From assembly GCF_009766005.1 (NCBI RefSeq), contig NZ_LMUK01000024.1, positions 180,992-244,991 of the forward strand: a DNA stretch of 64,000 nucleotides. Reading direction: 5' to 3'. The notes beneath the pieces were generated by a model. It had not been told where the DNA came from, did not search any database, and saw only the letters and a list, made by a program, of their open reading frames with translations. Both the position numbers and the translations under genes were made by a program. The DNA is from Bradyrhizobium sp. S69 (GTDB lineage Bacteria; Pseudomonadota; Alphaproteobacteria; Rhizobiales; Xanthobacteraceae). The first letter of the stretch is position 1. Each line of letters opens with the position of its first letter. Of the stretch, positions 9,275-17,294 are shown piece after piece.

Positions 9275-10522
9275 TCAATATTTTTCGAGTGGCCGCCCCA
9301 CCGTGCATTCGCTCGGTTTGGGATCGAGCGAAAAATATCCCGCCGCTTTCTTGGCGGCCATCTCGACACCGGCGTCGGCCGGAATCATGTGATCGGGTAT
9401 CGGTACCCGTTCGACGATTTCGACGCCTTGGCTGGTCAGCGCGTCGTGCTTCATATCGCTCATCGAGATGAAGCGATCGATGCGCTTTAACCCAAGCCAA
9501 TGGATGACGTCGGGCATCAACTGCTGAAAGCGCGCGTCCTGCACGCCGGCGACACATTCGGTTCGCTCAAAATAGAGCGCCGCGTCATCGCCGCCCTCCT
9601 GGCGCTTGCGCGCATTATACACCAGAAACTTGGTGACTTCGCCGAGCGCCCGGCCTTCCTTGCGGTTGTAGACGACGATGCCGAGGCCGCCGGTCTGTCC
9701 GGCGCGCGCGCATTCCTCGATGCCCTGGATCAGATAAGGCCGGCAGGTGCAGATATCCGAACCGAACACATCCGAGCCGTTGCATTCGTCGTGGACGCGA
9801 CAGGTGATTTTGGTGCGGTGATCCGGCAGCTTGGTGACATCTCCGAACAGATAGACCGTGGTGCCGCCGATCGGCGGAAGAAAAACCTGCAGATCGGGGC
9901 GGGTGACCAGTTCGGGGAACATGCCGGCGGTCTGTTCGAACAGCGCGCGACGCAGATTGGTCTCGCTGGTGCCGAAGCGATGCGCAATTCCCGGCAGGTA
10001 CCACACCGGATCGATCGCAACCTTGACCACCGAAACCGAACCGCTGGCATGAACGAACTCGCCGTCCGCCACCAACCGCTTGGCCGCCAGTGCGGCCTGA
10101 ATTTCCGGCAGGTCGAGCCGGGCGCGGGTGATCGCGATGCTCGGCCTGATATCGACGCCTTCGCTGATTTCGGTCCTGAAATTTTCCGCGACCAGATGTC
10201 CCCACGGATCAAGCGCCACGATGCGCTGCGGATCGATCCATTGGTCGAACGGCCCGATGGTCGCTGCCGGAAAGGTGTTGGTGAGGTCGGGCCGGCGGAT
10301 CGGATCGAGCGCGCCCGACGACACCGCAAGCGCCCGATAGACCGCATAGGAGCCGCCATGGGTACCGATCACGTTGCGGTCCTGCGGGCGCGACACGGTG
10401 CCGATGATCGGGCCGCGCTCGCGCGCGGTCGGCGCCCCCCAGGCGATCGGGTATTCATGCTTGGCGCCAGGCACCGGATGCGATGTCAGGCGAATGTGGT
10501 CGGGACGATTAGACTGGCTCAT
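9275..10522 (-). CDS. URC1-like GTP cyclohydrolase II homologue
   Basis: A 415-aa protein whose C-terminal half is GTP cyclohydrolase II-like. The zinc ligands keep the RibA spacing C-x10-C-x-C (Cys247, Cys258, Cys260, within HDECNGSDVFGSDICTC). YNRKEGRALGE keeps the Arg of the RibA loop but departs at the glycine positions. An extra N-terminal domain of about 220 residues and lack of a DHBP-synthase domain separate it from riboflavin RibA/RibBA and fit URC1 of the uracil-degradation pathway, whose substrate is a uracil-derived (ribo)nucleotide. ATG 10522 is preferred to an upstream TTG at 10546. First gene of the urc1-urc4-upp cluster. Confidence 0.88.
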   Translation of the reverse strand: MSQSNRPDHIRLTSHPVPGAKHEYPIAWGAPTARERGPIIGTVSRPQDRNVIGTHGGSYAVYRALAVSSGALDPIRRPDLTNTFPAATIGPFDQWIDPQRIVALDPWGHLVAENFRTEISEGVDIRPSIAITRARLDLPEIQAALAAKRLVADGEFVHASGSVSVVKVAIDPVWYLPGIAHRFGTSETNLRRALFEQTAGMFPELVTRPDLQVFLPPIGGTTVYLFGDVTKLPDHRTKITCRVHDECNGSDVFGSDICTCRPYLIQGIEECARAGQTGGLGIVVYNRKEGRALGEVTKFLVYNARKRQEGGDDAALYFERTECVAGVQDARFQQLMPDVIHWLGLKRIDRFISMSDMKHDALTSQGVEIVERVPIPDHMIPADAGVEMAAKKAAGYFSLDPKPSECTVGRPLEKY

Positions 10523-10617
10523 CTTTCGGTGATCCCAAAACGGCAACGGCCCGCCTGAATGACGGGCCCGACCGGAAAACCAATTGAATTGCTTGGGGTT
10601 ACTGGCCCCAATGCATC

Positions 10618-10647
10618 ATTATATAGGGAACTTACGGCCGCTTGCAA
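10618..10647 (-). promoter_or_regulatory. Sigma-70-type promoter for the URC cluster
   Basis: Read on the minus strand: -35 TTGCAA (10647-10642), 18-base spacer, -10 TATAAT (10623-10618). The implied start near 10611 leaves a leader of about 90 bases before the URC1-like ATG. That leader can form a hairpin TTGGGG/CCCCAA at 10593-10611. Confidence 0.6.
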
Positions 10648-10697
10648 TCGCCTTGAGGCCGGTTCGGCGCCCTGGCGCTGCGCAATTATTAGCCGCG

Positions 10698-10714
10698 GCG
10701 GTGGCAACCACCGC
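10698..10714 (-). terminator. Hairpin after the cytochrome c gene
   Basis: A 7-bp perfect stem GCGGTGG/CCACCGC with a 3-base loop starts 10 bases past the cytochrome stop. The following bases are AT-rich but carry no clear U-tract, so it is a weak intrinsic terminator or an mRNA-end stabiliser. Confidence 0.35.
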
Positions 10715-10723
10715 GATCTCCGA

Positions 10724-11182
10724 TTAGGGCCGAGCGAGCCTGACCTCCTCCGCCGTAACCGGGTCGGAATACTGGTTACCGAAATGCGTCCTGACATAAT
10801 TGACGACGGCAACCACCTGATCGTCGTTCATCATCGAACCGACCGGGGGCATCGCCCGTTGTCCCCTGACGACGACATAAACCGGATAGGCACTGACTTC
10901 GAGGCTACGATCCCTCGCAAGCGCCGGATAATTGCCGGCGCCGACCGCGCCGCCGCCGTCCGGCATGTGGCAGCCCTGACAGGCGTTCGCGAACAATTCC
11001 TCGCCGCTGGTTTCCGAAAATTTGAAGCCCGTGCTCAGGGGGGATGGTTGAGATTGATTTTCCGCGGGCAAGGCCGATGCGGTCGACAAAATCAGCGCGA
11101 CGCTCACCGACATTGCGACCGAAACACGACGGGGCGCGATCATCGAATCCTGCCCCGCAGATTTGATCCGGCTTGAGCGCAT
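10724..11182 (-). CDS. Exported c-type cytochrome
   Basis: About 152 aa. An N-terminal hydrophobic segment (VSVALILSTASA) directs export. One haem site CQGCH lies near residues 66-70 in a class I cytochrome c context (ELFANACQGCHMPDGGG). A likely axial Met is in AMPPVGSMM and the last helix is QVVAVVNYVRTHFG. ATG 11182 is 2 bases past the amine oxidase stop, so the pair is translationally linked; a second start at 11143 is possible. The likely role is to accept electrons from the neighbouring flavoenzyme in the periplasm, by inference from gene order. Confidence 0.9.
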   Translation of the reverse strand: MRSSRIKSAGQDSMIAPRRVSVAMSVSVALILSTASALPAENQSQPSPLSTGFKFSETSGEELFANACQGCHMPDGGGAVGAGNYPALARDRSLEVSAYPVYVVVRGQRAMPPVGSMMNDDQVVAVVNYVRTHFGNQYSDPVTAEEVRLARP

Positions 11183-11186
11183 GACA

Positions 11187-12785
11187 TCAACTCTTGACGA
11201 CACGTTCGTGCAGTCGGGTGATGGCATCGAGAGACGACAGGATCGCGCCTTCCTGCCACGCCGGAATGTAGGAGGCGTGTTCGCCCGCAAGAGCGATCCT
11301 GCCATCAATCCGGCATAGATTGTCGTAGTGCTCCTCCCTCGCTTTGTCGCTCCAATTGCCGGCGCAGCCTAAGGTAAAGGGCACCCGGTGCCAGGCCACG
11401 GCGATGCCGTTTTCGAACTCGGTTTTATATTGGGGGTGAATGCTGGAGCCGAAATCGACGGCGCGCGCGACCCGGTCGGCGGGATTCATCGAGGTGAATT
11501 CGAACGAGTTTGCGCCCTCGTAGACGTATGCTCCGAGCAACACGCCGCGACCGCTTCGATTGAAGCCGCTGCTGGGATAGGAGATTTGTCGAATCGGCAA
11601 ATCGGTGTAGCTGATACCGCCGTAGATCGCCTCATCTTCTTCCCAGAACCTGCGCTTGAATTGCAAGCCGATCTTGACCGATGAGGCATAGGGCACCGCA
11701 TCAATGGCCGCCTTCATGCGGGGACCGACGTCAACGGGAATCTGGCTCAGGATCGAAAGCGGAATGGTGCAGATGCACCAATCCGCCTTTGCAAGTTGCG
11801 GCGCAGCTGGCGTTTTGGCGTTCAGATAGCTGACCGTGACGCCGCCATGATCCTGCTGGATCCGGGTGACCTTCGCGTCGTACCGAATGAGATCACCGAC
11901 TTCCCTGGCGAATGCCTTGCCGATCATATCCATGCCGCCGACGGGCTGGAACATCGTGGTCTGGAATTGATACAGCGCGAAATTCTGCAGGTATCGCCAC
12001 AGCCGCGATGTCAGGATATCCGAGAGGCCAACAGGTTCGCCGGCGACTGGCGCGGCGCCAAGCCCGCCACCCGGATCTCTCGCGTAGCCGCGAAAATCCG
12101 CCGAATCGAGACTGGCGCTGTACGCGTAATTCTTGTCCAGCACGCCCCAGGATCTCAACGCCTGCAACAGAATTGCTTTGTCTTCCGCCGACACCATTTC
12201 GTCGAGCTTGCCCTGCTGGGTCGCCTTGGCGAGCAATTCCGAAACATGGCCCTGAAAATCGGTCTTGATGTCGCGGATGCGCTGCGGCTTGCCGCCGAAC
12301 GCATCGGAGCCGTGCAGCAGCGCGTTGTGATTGAGCTGGATGAACGGCTCAAGCGCGACACCGAGCCGCTTGCAATAATCAAGCAACGCGCGATGGTGAT
12401 AGGGAATGCGCCAGGGCCCTGGATTGAGATAGAGACCTTGTTCGAATTCGCAGGTCTGGGTCGCGCCGCCCAGTTCGGTGAAGCTGTCGCCGCCGCGCAG
12501 GGTCCAGTTGCGTCCTCCCGGACGGCTGTTGAACTCCAGCACCTCGACCTTGTAGCCGGCCTTGCGCAGTTCCAGCGCGGCCGTCATCCCGGCAAGGCCC
12601 GCGCCGAGAACCAGAACGCTTGTGCCCCTCGTATCGCCTTCCAGCTTGATGGGGCCTTTATATCCCGACTCCGAGGCAAAGCCGAGACTGGTCATGGCTT
12701 GATACATCGCGGCACCGCCGGCGACCGTCCCCACCAGCGACAGCAGATCGCGCCGGGTCACAAACGTCTCACTCTCGTTTTGCAT
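11187..12785 (-). CDS. Tat-exported flavin monoamine oxidase/dehydrogenase
   Basis: A 532-aa flavoprotein. The Tat signal is FVTRRDLLSLVG near the N-terminus. The FAD-binding Rossmann motif LGAGLAGMTAALELRKAG is followed by EVLEFNSRPGGRNWT, and the C-terminal FAD contact is in GEHASYIPAWQEGAI. These place it in the amino_oxidase (MAO/LAAO) family. Export and the directly linked c-type cytochrome suggest a dehydrogenase that reduces cytochrome c instead of oxygen, as established for the nicotine enzyme NicA2. The substrate is unknown. ATG 12785 was chosen over an upstream TTG at 12806; no strong Shine-Dalgarno is visible. Confidence 0.88.
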   Translation of the reverse strand: MQNESETFVTRRDLLSLVGTVAGGAAMYQAMTSLGFASESGYKGPIKLEGDTRGTSVLVLGAGLAGMTAALELRKAGYKVEVLEFNSRPGGRNWTLRGGDSFTELGGATQTCEFEQGLYLNPGPWRIPYHHRALLDYCKRLGVALEPFIQLNHNALLHGSDAFGGKPQRIRDIKTDFQGHVSELLAKATQQGKLDEMVSAEDKAILLQALRSWGVLDKNYAYSASLDSADFRGYARDPGGGLGAAPVAGEPVGLSDILTSRLWRYLQNFALYQFQTTMFQPVGGMDMIGKAFAREVGDLIRYDAKVTRIQQDHGGVTVSYLNAKTPAAPQLAKADWCICTIPLSILSQIPVDVGPRMKAAIDAVPYASSVKIGLQFKRRFWEEDEAIYGGISYTDLPIRQISYPSSGFNRSGRGVLLGAYVYEGANSFEFTSMNPADRVARAVDFGSSIHPQYKTEFENGIAVAWHRVPFTLGCAGNWSDKAREEHYDNLCRIDGRIALAGEHASYIPAWQEGAILSSLDAITRLHERVVKS

Positions 12786-12975
12786 GGCCCGTCTGGTCCC
12801 GATCAACCCGTCGCGCTTCGGCTATGGCGGCAGCGCGCTCATTAAAGCACATAAGCGCCGCCTGTCCGCGCACAAACCGTTGAGCGTATCTAGGCAGCCG
12901 GACATCAACATCACGGCTCCGGCAACGCGCGTCACGCGGGCCTGCGCATCGCGAGTTCCATCTCCCGAGCTTCGT

Positions 12976-14043
12976 CTATGCGAGCTTCGCAATTCCAAGC
13001 TCACCGGCGAGTTGGTCCAATCCGCGCAACAGCGCAGGCGCGATCGGAATTCCATCGCGGCCTCTCGCCACGCGTGTTTCATGGCTACGCTCGCCCGGTA
13101 CCGAAATCCGGTCCACGCCGGGCATGCGGCTACTGCCGCGAAGATCACGCACCAGCGTATCGACGCTTGCCTTGAAAACATCGACATCACCGAAGGCGCT
13201 GATGTTGATCACCGCGATCGCCTGCCCGGTGTTGGTGACGCTGTCGTCATCATGGTTGAAGTCGACCACGTCTTTGCCCATCGCAGCTCCGCCGAGCGTG
13301 CCCGCCAGCAAGCCGATGATCAGCGCCAGACCGTAACCCTTGTAGCCCGCTTCCATGCCGCCCAGCGGCAGCAGCATTCCTTCGTCGGCGCGCTTCGGAT
13401 CGGTCAGCGGTTTGCCGAGGCGATCGATCATCCAGCCCTCCGGCATCATCTCGCCGCGCAGCGCCTTGGTCTTCACTTTCCCGTAAGCCGCAACGGTGGT
13501 CGCCATATCGAGGATGATCGGCTGCTCGTTGCCGGCCGGAATCGCCGCTGCGATCGGATTGGTGGAGAGCAGCATGTCGAGGCCGCCCCACGGCGGCAAA
13601 TGGTTGGCGTTGCCGACCGCGAAATAGAGCCCGATCATGTCGTGCGCCAACGGCATGCTCGCATAAAGCGACGCCGGACCGGCATGATTGCTGAATTGCG
13701 AGCTCACCCACCCAATGCCGGTGGTACGGGCCTTTTCGATGGCCATCGCAGCGGCGCGCTTCATGACGAGGTGCCCCATGCCGTTATCGCCATTGATCAA
13801 CGCCGTGCCGGCGTGCTCGCGCACCACATGAATGTTTGGCCTGGTGTTAAAGCCGCCTGCCCTGATGCGGCGGGCATATTGCGGCAGACGGCTGACGCCG
13901 TGTCCGTCCGAGCCCTGCAGATCCGCTTCCGCCATCAAGCCGGCAACGGTCGCAGCATCCGCGTCCGGCAAGCCCAATTTGATCATCGCCTCACAAATGA
14001 ACGCTTTCAGCCGATCAAATGTGACCTTCACTTCTGCCGCCAT
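12976..14043 (-). CDS. Malate/L-lactate/ureidoglycolate dehydrogenase family (Ldh_2) oxidoreductase
   Basis: A 355-aa cytoplasmic NAD(P)-dependent dehydrogenase of the Ldh_2 (COG2055) fold, which oxidises 2-hydroxyacids including malate, sulfolactate and ureidoglycolate. Hallmarks are DLQGSDGHGVSRLPQYARRI, the catalytic-His region SSQFSNHAGPASLYA, GNANHLPPWGG and MEAGYKGYGLALIIG. A G-rich stretch (GGGGGTG) precedes the ATG. It lies 66 bases beyond the amidohydrolase gene on the same strand and is probably in its operon, giving a hydrolase plus dehydrogenase pair behind the MarR-type operator. The substrate is not assignable. Confidence 0.9.
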   Translation of the reverse strand: MAAEVKVTFDRLKAFICEAMIKLGLPDADAATVAGLMAEADLQGSDGHGVSRLPQYARRIRAGGFNTRPNIHVVREHAGTALINGDNGMGHLVMKRAAAMAIEKARTTGIGWVSSQFSNHAGPASLYASMPLAHDMIGLYFAVGNANHLPPWGGLDMLLSTNPIAAAIPAGNEQPIILDMATTVAAYGKVKTKALRGEMMPEGWMIDRLGKPLTDPKRADEGMLLPLGGMEAGYKGYGLALIIGLLAGTLGGAAMGKDVVDFNHDDDSVTNTGQAIAVINISAFGDVDVFKASVDTLVRDLRGSSRMPGVDRISVPGERSHETRVARGRDGIPIAPALLRGLDQLAGELGIAKLA

Positions 14044-14109
14044 GACACCCCCGTTTCAAGGGGACATCATGTATTCGATTTTACCGGGGTCCGATAGTGC
14101 AGCACCAAC

Positions 14110-15387
14110 CTACGCCGCAACGGCGCGCGGCAGGATCGGCGCGACGGGCTCGTGGCGCACGCCAGCGCGCAAACAGAACGCCGGCTGCAACAGGCTCTCC
14201 GCGACCACTTCCGTCTTCTCATTATCGCGCAGAACGAACCGTCCGGGCGTCTGGTTGAGCACGCTGACATCGGCGTCCATGCCCTTGCGCAGCGCGCCGA
14301 TGGTGTCCGACAGGCCGAGCATCTCGGCGGGATTCGATGTCACCATCGGCACCACCTGCTCCAGCGTAAGGCCGAGCGCCATCATCGAGCTCATCGCCTG
14401 CACCAGGCTGAATTTCGCCTGGCCCGCGAACGGATGATTTTCGTCGTCGGCGTGCTGATCCGGTGTGCCCGCCGGCGCCGGCACGTGGGTATTGTAGCCG
14501 TGGATATCCGCGCCCAGGGTGGTCGGCACGATGCCCGCGGCGATCGCCTTGCGCGCAAGGCGATACGAGAAATGGCTGCCGTGACCGACGTCGATCCGCA
14601 AGCCGCGATCGAGCGCCGCCTGGATCACCGGATGAACCTCGCCTTCACGATTGACGAAACCGCCGGGGTGACGGGTGAACGGATGGGCCAGCACGTCGCC
14701 GGGCTGCAACAGCGGAATCACCCGCGCCAGGATGGTATCGACATCCTCGCCATTGGTGCCACTCTCCGGCAAGCCCCAAAGCTGCCCAAAGTGCACATAG
14801 ACCGGAAGCTCGGCGCGACGCCCGATCTCCGCCGCCATTTCGATCACGCGAATGCCCCAGCGGGCGAACCCGCCGATTTCGGCATGCGCCTTGATCCCGC
14901 GCACCAGATCGCGGTTGGCGGTCGCGGCCTTCACCGTGGCGTCGATATCGACGCAATCGGGGCTGTAGAGGTTCGGGTAATAATGTCCCTCCAGACCGCC
15001 GACGAGATAGGCCGACAGAAACGCATAGGCGCGGGACTGGGATTTTTCGGCGACGAAATGCCGGAAGCCCGGCAGGGTCATGCAGGACGGACCGCCCTGA
15101 TCGACCAGCGTGGTGACACCCGATTCCACGCCGACCATATCTGCGTTCATGCCGAAGCGCCCGGTGACGTATTGATAGACATGGGCGTGCGTGTCGATCA
15201 GGCCGGGCAACACGATCTTGCCGGTAACATCGACGACTTCCCTGGCGCTGGTCGGCAGGACATCGGCCTGCACCGCCGCGATCTTGCCGTTGCGAATGGC
15301 GACGTCCTTCAAGCCGTCGATACCCGAGGCCGGATCGATCACACGGCCGCCGCGCAAAAGCAGGTCGAAACTCGTGGCTACTGACAT
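14110..15387 (-). CDS. Amidohydrolase/deacetylase family metallohydrolase
   Basis: A 425-aa TIM-barrel metal hydrolase of the dihydroorotase-like amidohydrolase superfamily (COG3964 type). The first metal motif is LPGLIDTHAHVYQY (His67, His69). A candidate bridging Lys is in RGIKAHAEIGG, later ligands are in PVYVHFGQ and VLAHPFTRH, and the catalytic Asp is in TTLGADIHGYN. It probably opens a cyclic amide or removes an N-acyl group. AGGAGA lies 8 bases before the start. It is divergent from the MarR gene; the palindromic operator at 15433-15456 sits 46 bases upstream of the ATG. Confidence 0.9.
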   Translation of the reverse strand: MSVATSFDLLLRGGRVIDPASGIDGLKDVAIRNGKIAAVQADVLPTSAREVVDVTGKIVLPGLIDTHAHVYQYVTGRFGMNADMVGVESGVTTLVDQGGPSCMTLPGFRHFVAEKSQSRAYAFLSAYLVGGLEGHYYPNLYSPDCVDIDATVKAATANRDLVRGIKAHAEIGGFARWGIRVIEMAAEIGRRAELPVYVHFGQLWGLPESGTNGEDVDTILARVIPLLQPGDVLAHPFTRHPGGFVNREGEVHPVIQAALDRGLRIDVGHGSHFSYRLARKAIAAGIVPTTLGADIHGYNTHVPAPAGTPDQHADDENHPFAGQAKFSLVQAMSSMMALGLTLEQVVPMVTSNPAEMLGLSDTIGALRKGMDADVSVLNQTPGRFVLRDNEKTEVVAESLLQPAFCLRAGVRHEPVAPILPRAVAA

Positions 15388-15432
15388 CGTCAATCTCCTC
15401 TCACAGCGGTCGACGCATCTTCCTTCGGACAA

Positions 15433-15456
15433 TTACGAAGTATGCTTCGTATTTTA
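15433..15456. promoter_or_regulatory. MarR-type operator 1 (perfect inverted repeat)
   Basis: ACGAAG-TATG-CTTCGT is a perfect inverted repeat at 15436-15451, in the divergent region between the amidohydrolase and MarR genes. The surrounding 24 bases recur with only two differences at 16128-16151. Confidence 0.7.
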
Positions 15457-15509
15457 ATACACCAACATTCGTGCCATAGGATGCACCAATTTCATGCAAA
15501 CGGCGGCGC

Positions 15510-16028
15510 ATGGCCGCGGGGAGCGATCTATTGACCGGAAAACGCCAGCCGACCGTCAAGCCGTCGAAGGAGCGATCCTGGCCACTCGAGCAGCGTCCGG
15601 GCTTCCTGATACGGCGGCTGCATCAAATCCACGTTGCCTTGTTCCAGAAGAAATGCGCCGCCTTCGAGATTACCCCGCTGCAGTACAGCCTGCTGTCGGC
15701 GCTGGCGAAACGCGAAACCGCCGACCAGACCACGTTGGCCGCTGACGTCGCGCTCGACCGCACCACCACCACAGGCGCACTTAAACGACTACAATCACGT
15801 CATTTTATCGAACGCTCGATCGATCACGGCGATCGTCGCGCCCAACGCTGCCGGCTCACCAAATCAGGCGCCAAGCTATTGCGGCAAATGGAAATGTCGG
15901 CCCGCAAAGCTCACCTTGAGACGGTAGCCGATCTAAGCAAGCCCGATCAAAAGCGCTTCATCGCCATGATGCAGCAGATCGTGACCGCCAATGCCGGCCG
16001 GCTCGAAGCGACAATAGCGATCGATTGA
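15510..16028 (+). CDS. MarR family transcriptional regulator
   Basis: A 172-aa winged-helix regulator. The core runs LIRRLHQIHVALFQKKCAAF, ITPLQYSLLSALAKRE, the recognition region TTLAADVALDRTTTTGALK and the wing RSIDHGDRRAQRCRLTKSG, all standard MarR positions. It probably represses both arms of the cluster and is released by a small catabolic ligand. ATG 15510 lacks a ribosome site; TTG 15531 has GGGGAG 7 bases upstream and may be the true start (165 aa). The gene is flanked on both sides by copies of the same palindrome. Confidence 0.9.
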   Translation: MAAGSDLLTGKRQPTVKPSKERSWPLEQRPGFLIRRLHQIHVALFQKKCAAFEITPLQYSLLSALAKRETADQTTLAADVALDRTTTTGALKRLQSRHFIERSIDHGDRRAQRCRLTKSGAKLLRQMEMSARKAHLETVADLSKPDQKRFIAMMQQIVTANAGRLEATIAID

Positions 16029-16127
16029 ACGGTCGGCCGACAAGAGGGCGACTACTATCTGTGCATCCTGCCTCAAAAGCGGCAAACCGCAAGCACGCGG
16101 CCACGCGCGGCAGCCAGGCCCCGTCAT

Positions 16128-16151
16128 ATTGCGAAGCATGCTTCGTATTTT
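16128..16151. promoter_or_regulatory. MarR-type operator 2 (perfect palindrome)
   Basis: CGAAGCATGCTTCG (16132-16145) is a perfect 14-bp palindrome; together with flanks the 24 bases match operator 1 at 22 positions. It lies about 100 bases past the MarR stop and about 150 bases upstream of the sigma-54-like promoter of the nitroreductase operon. Confidence 0.7.
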
Positions 16152-16280
16152 TCGAACGGCGTCGAACGAGAGCTGAAAGCGCCATTTCCTCCGGGTTCGC
16201 CATGCACTTGGCCGACTAACGCATGTGACCGGCGAACATGCCGCGCCGGAAAGCGCCGTCGAAACCAGCCATCGCTCGGT

Positions 16281-16297
16281 CTGGCATGTCCCTTGCT
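16281..16297 (+). promoter_or_regulatory. Sigma-54-type promoter for the nitroreductase/ABC operon
   Basis: CTGGCATGTCCCTTGCT matches the RpoN consensus YTGGCACG-N4-TTGCW at all but one position, with GG (16283-16284) and GC (16295-16296) exactly 10 bases apart. The predicted start is near 16308, giving a leader of about 77 bases that contains a 7-bp hairpin (GGCAGCT/AGCTGCC, 16317-16336). Confidence 0.65.
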
Positions 16298-16384
16298 CCA
16301 CGCCTGGTATTGAGTTGGCAGCTAGGGAGAGCTGCCGCCCGAACCGACGTCAATATTCCCAAGCCTTGAGTGGAAGTCCGACCG

Positions 16385-17218
16385 ATGACGGATTACGCGA
16401 GCGCGATCGAGCGACGGTTCGGCGACGGCGGTCCGTCAGGTGGCAATACCGCCGACAATGAACTTATCCACAGGGTGCTGTCGCGCAAGACGGTGCGCCG
16501 CTATAGCGACGCCGTTCCCGATGAAAACCTGCTCGACCTGTTGGTCGGCGCCGCACTGAGCGCCTCGGCCAAATCGGATTTCCAGCAGGCCTCGATCTTG
16601 CGGATCAGCGACCCCGCTAAGCGCGCGGCGATCGGCGCATTGTTCCCGAGCATGCCCTGGATCGGCCTATCGCCGGTGTTCTTCGTGTTTCTCGGAGACG
16701 CGCGGCGGCTGCAGCGCATCGGCGAACTACGCGGCAAACCGGTTCGGAACGGCACGCTGGAAGGCTTTTTCAACGCCAGCATCGATGCCGCCCTGGCGAT
16801 GCAGACCATGATCCTGTGCGCGGAATCCGCCGGCCTCGGGGTCTGCCCCATCAGCGTCATTCGCAACGAAATCGACAAGGTCGCGGCCATCCTCGAATTG
16901 CCGGACCTGGTGTTTCCGGTCGCCGGCCTTTGCCTTGGTTATCCGCAAGGCGACGGATTTGTCAGCCTTCGCTTGCCGCGAGCCGCGACCACGCATCGCG
17001 ACAGCTATGACGATAGCGGTCTGCCGACGGCTCTCGACGACTATGACCGGCGGCGCGATGCGCGGCACAGCGTCCCGAAGGAGCAGCAGCGATCGAACGC
17101 CGAATTCGGCGAGGCATCCTTCTACGGGTGGTCGGAAGACAAAGCGCGCCAGGCCGCGAAGGCCGAGGGCGCGGCGTTTCCTCCCTATCTGAAAAAGCAC
17201 GGGTTCACATTCGACTGA
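16385..17218 (+). CDS. Nitroreductase family FMN oxidoreductase
   Basis: A 277-aa flavoprotein of the NfsA/FRP-like nitroreductase family. FMN-contact features are SRKTVRRYSDAVPDE at the N-terminus, AALSASAKSDFQQA, the dimer and FMN helix NASIDAALAMQTMILCAES and GLGVCPIS, then the loop GLCLGYPQG. It uses NAD(P)H to reduce nitro groups, quinones, flavin or enal/aldehyde compounds; the real substrate is unknown. GGAAG lies about 8 bases before ATG 16385; a GTG at 16370 is in frame but less likely. First gene of the sigma-54-linked operon. Confidence 0.9.
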   Translation: MTDYASAIERRFGDGGPSGGNTADNELIHRVLSRKTVRRYSDAVPDENLLDLLVGAALSASAKSDFQQASILRISDPAKRAAIGALFPSMPWIGLSPVFFVFLGDARRLQRIGELRGKPVRNGTLEGFFNASIDAALAMQTMILCAESAGLGVCPISVIRNEIDKVAAILELPDLVFPVAGLCLGYPQGDGFVSLRLPRAATTHRDSYDDSGLPTALDDYDRRRDARHSVPKEQQRSNAEFGEASFYGWSEDKARQAAKAEGAAFPPYLKKHGFTFD

Positions 17219-17294
17219 GACAACCACGCACCGCCTTTAACCCAACCAGCAGGGCCCGGTGGTCCTGCCGCACCCAACCGAAAGGAAACTTATC

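Noticed and set aside
12786..12975. Possible promoter/regulatory region between amine oxidase and Ldh_2 genes
   Set aside because: No clear -35/-10, palindrome or terminator could be supported.
12784..14097. Long plus-strand open frame (437 codons)
   Set aside because: Antisense to the Ldh_2 dehydrogenase and the end of the amine oxidase gene; no ribosome site and no family features. High-GC third positions keep the opposite frame open.
14152..15384. Long plus-strand open frame (410 codons)
   Set aside because: Exactly antisense to the amidohydrolase, whose metal motifs are clear on the minus strand.
16317..16336. Hairpin GGCAGCT/AGCTGCC as an intrinsic terminator
   Set aside because: No U-tract and located inside the predicted leader of the nitroreductase operon; noted only as leader structure.
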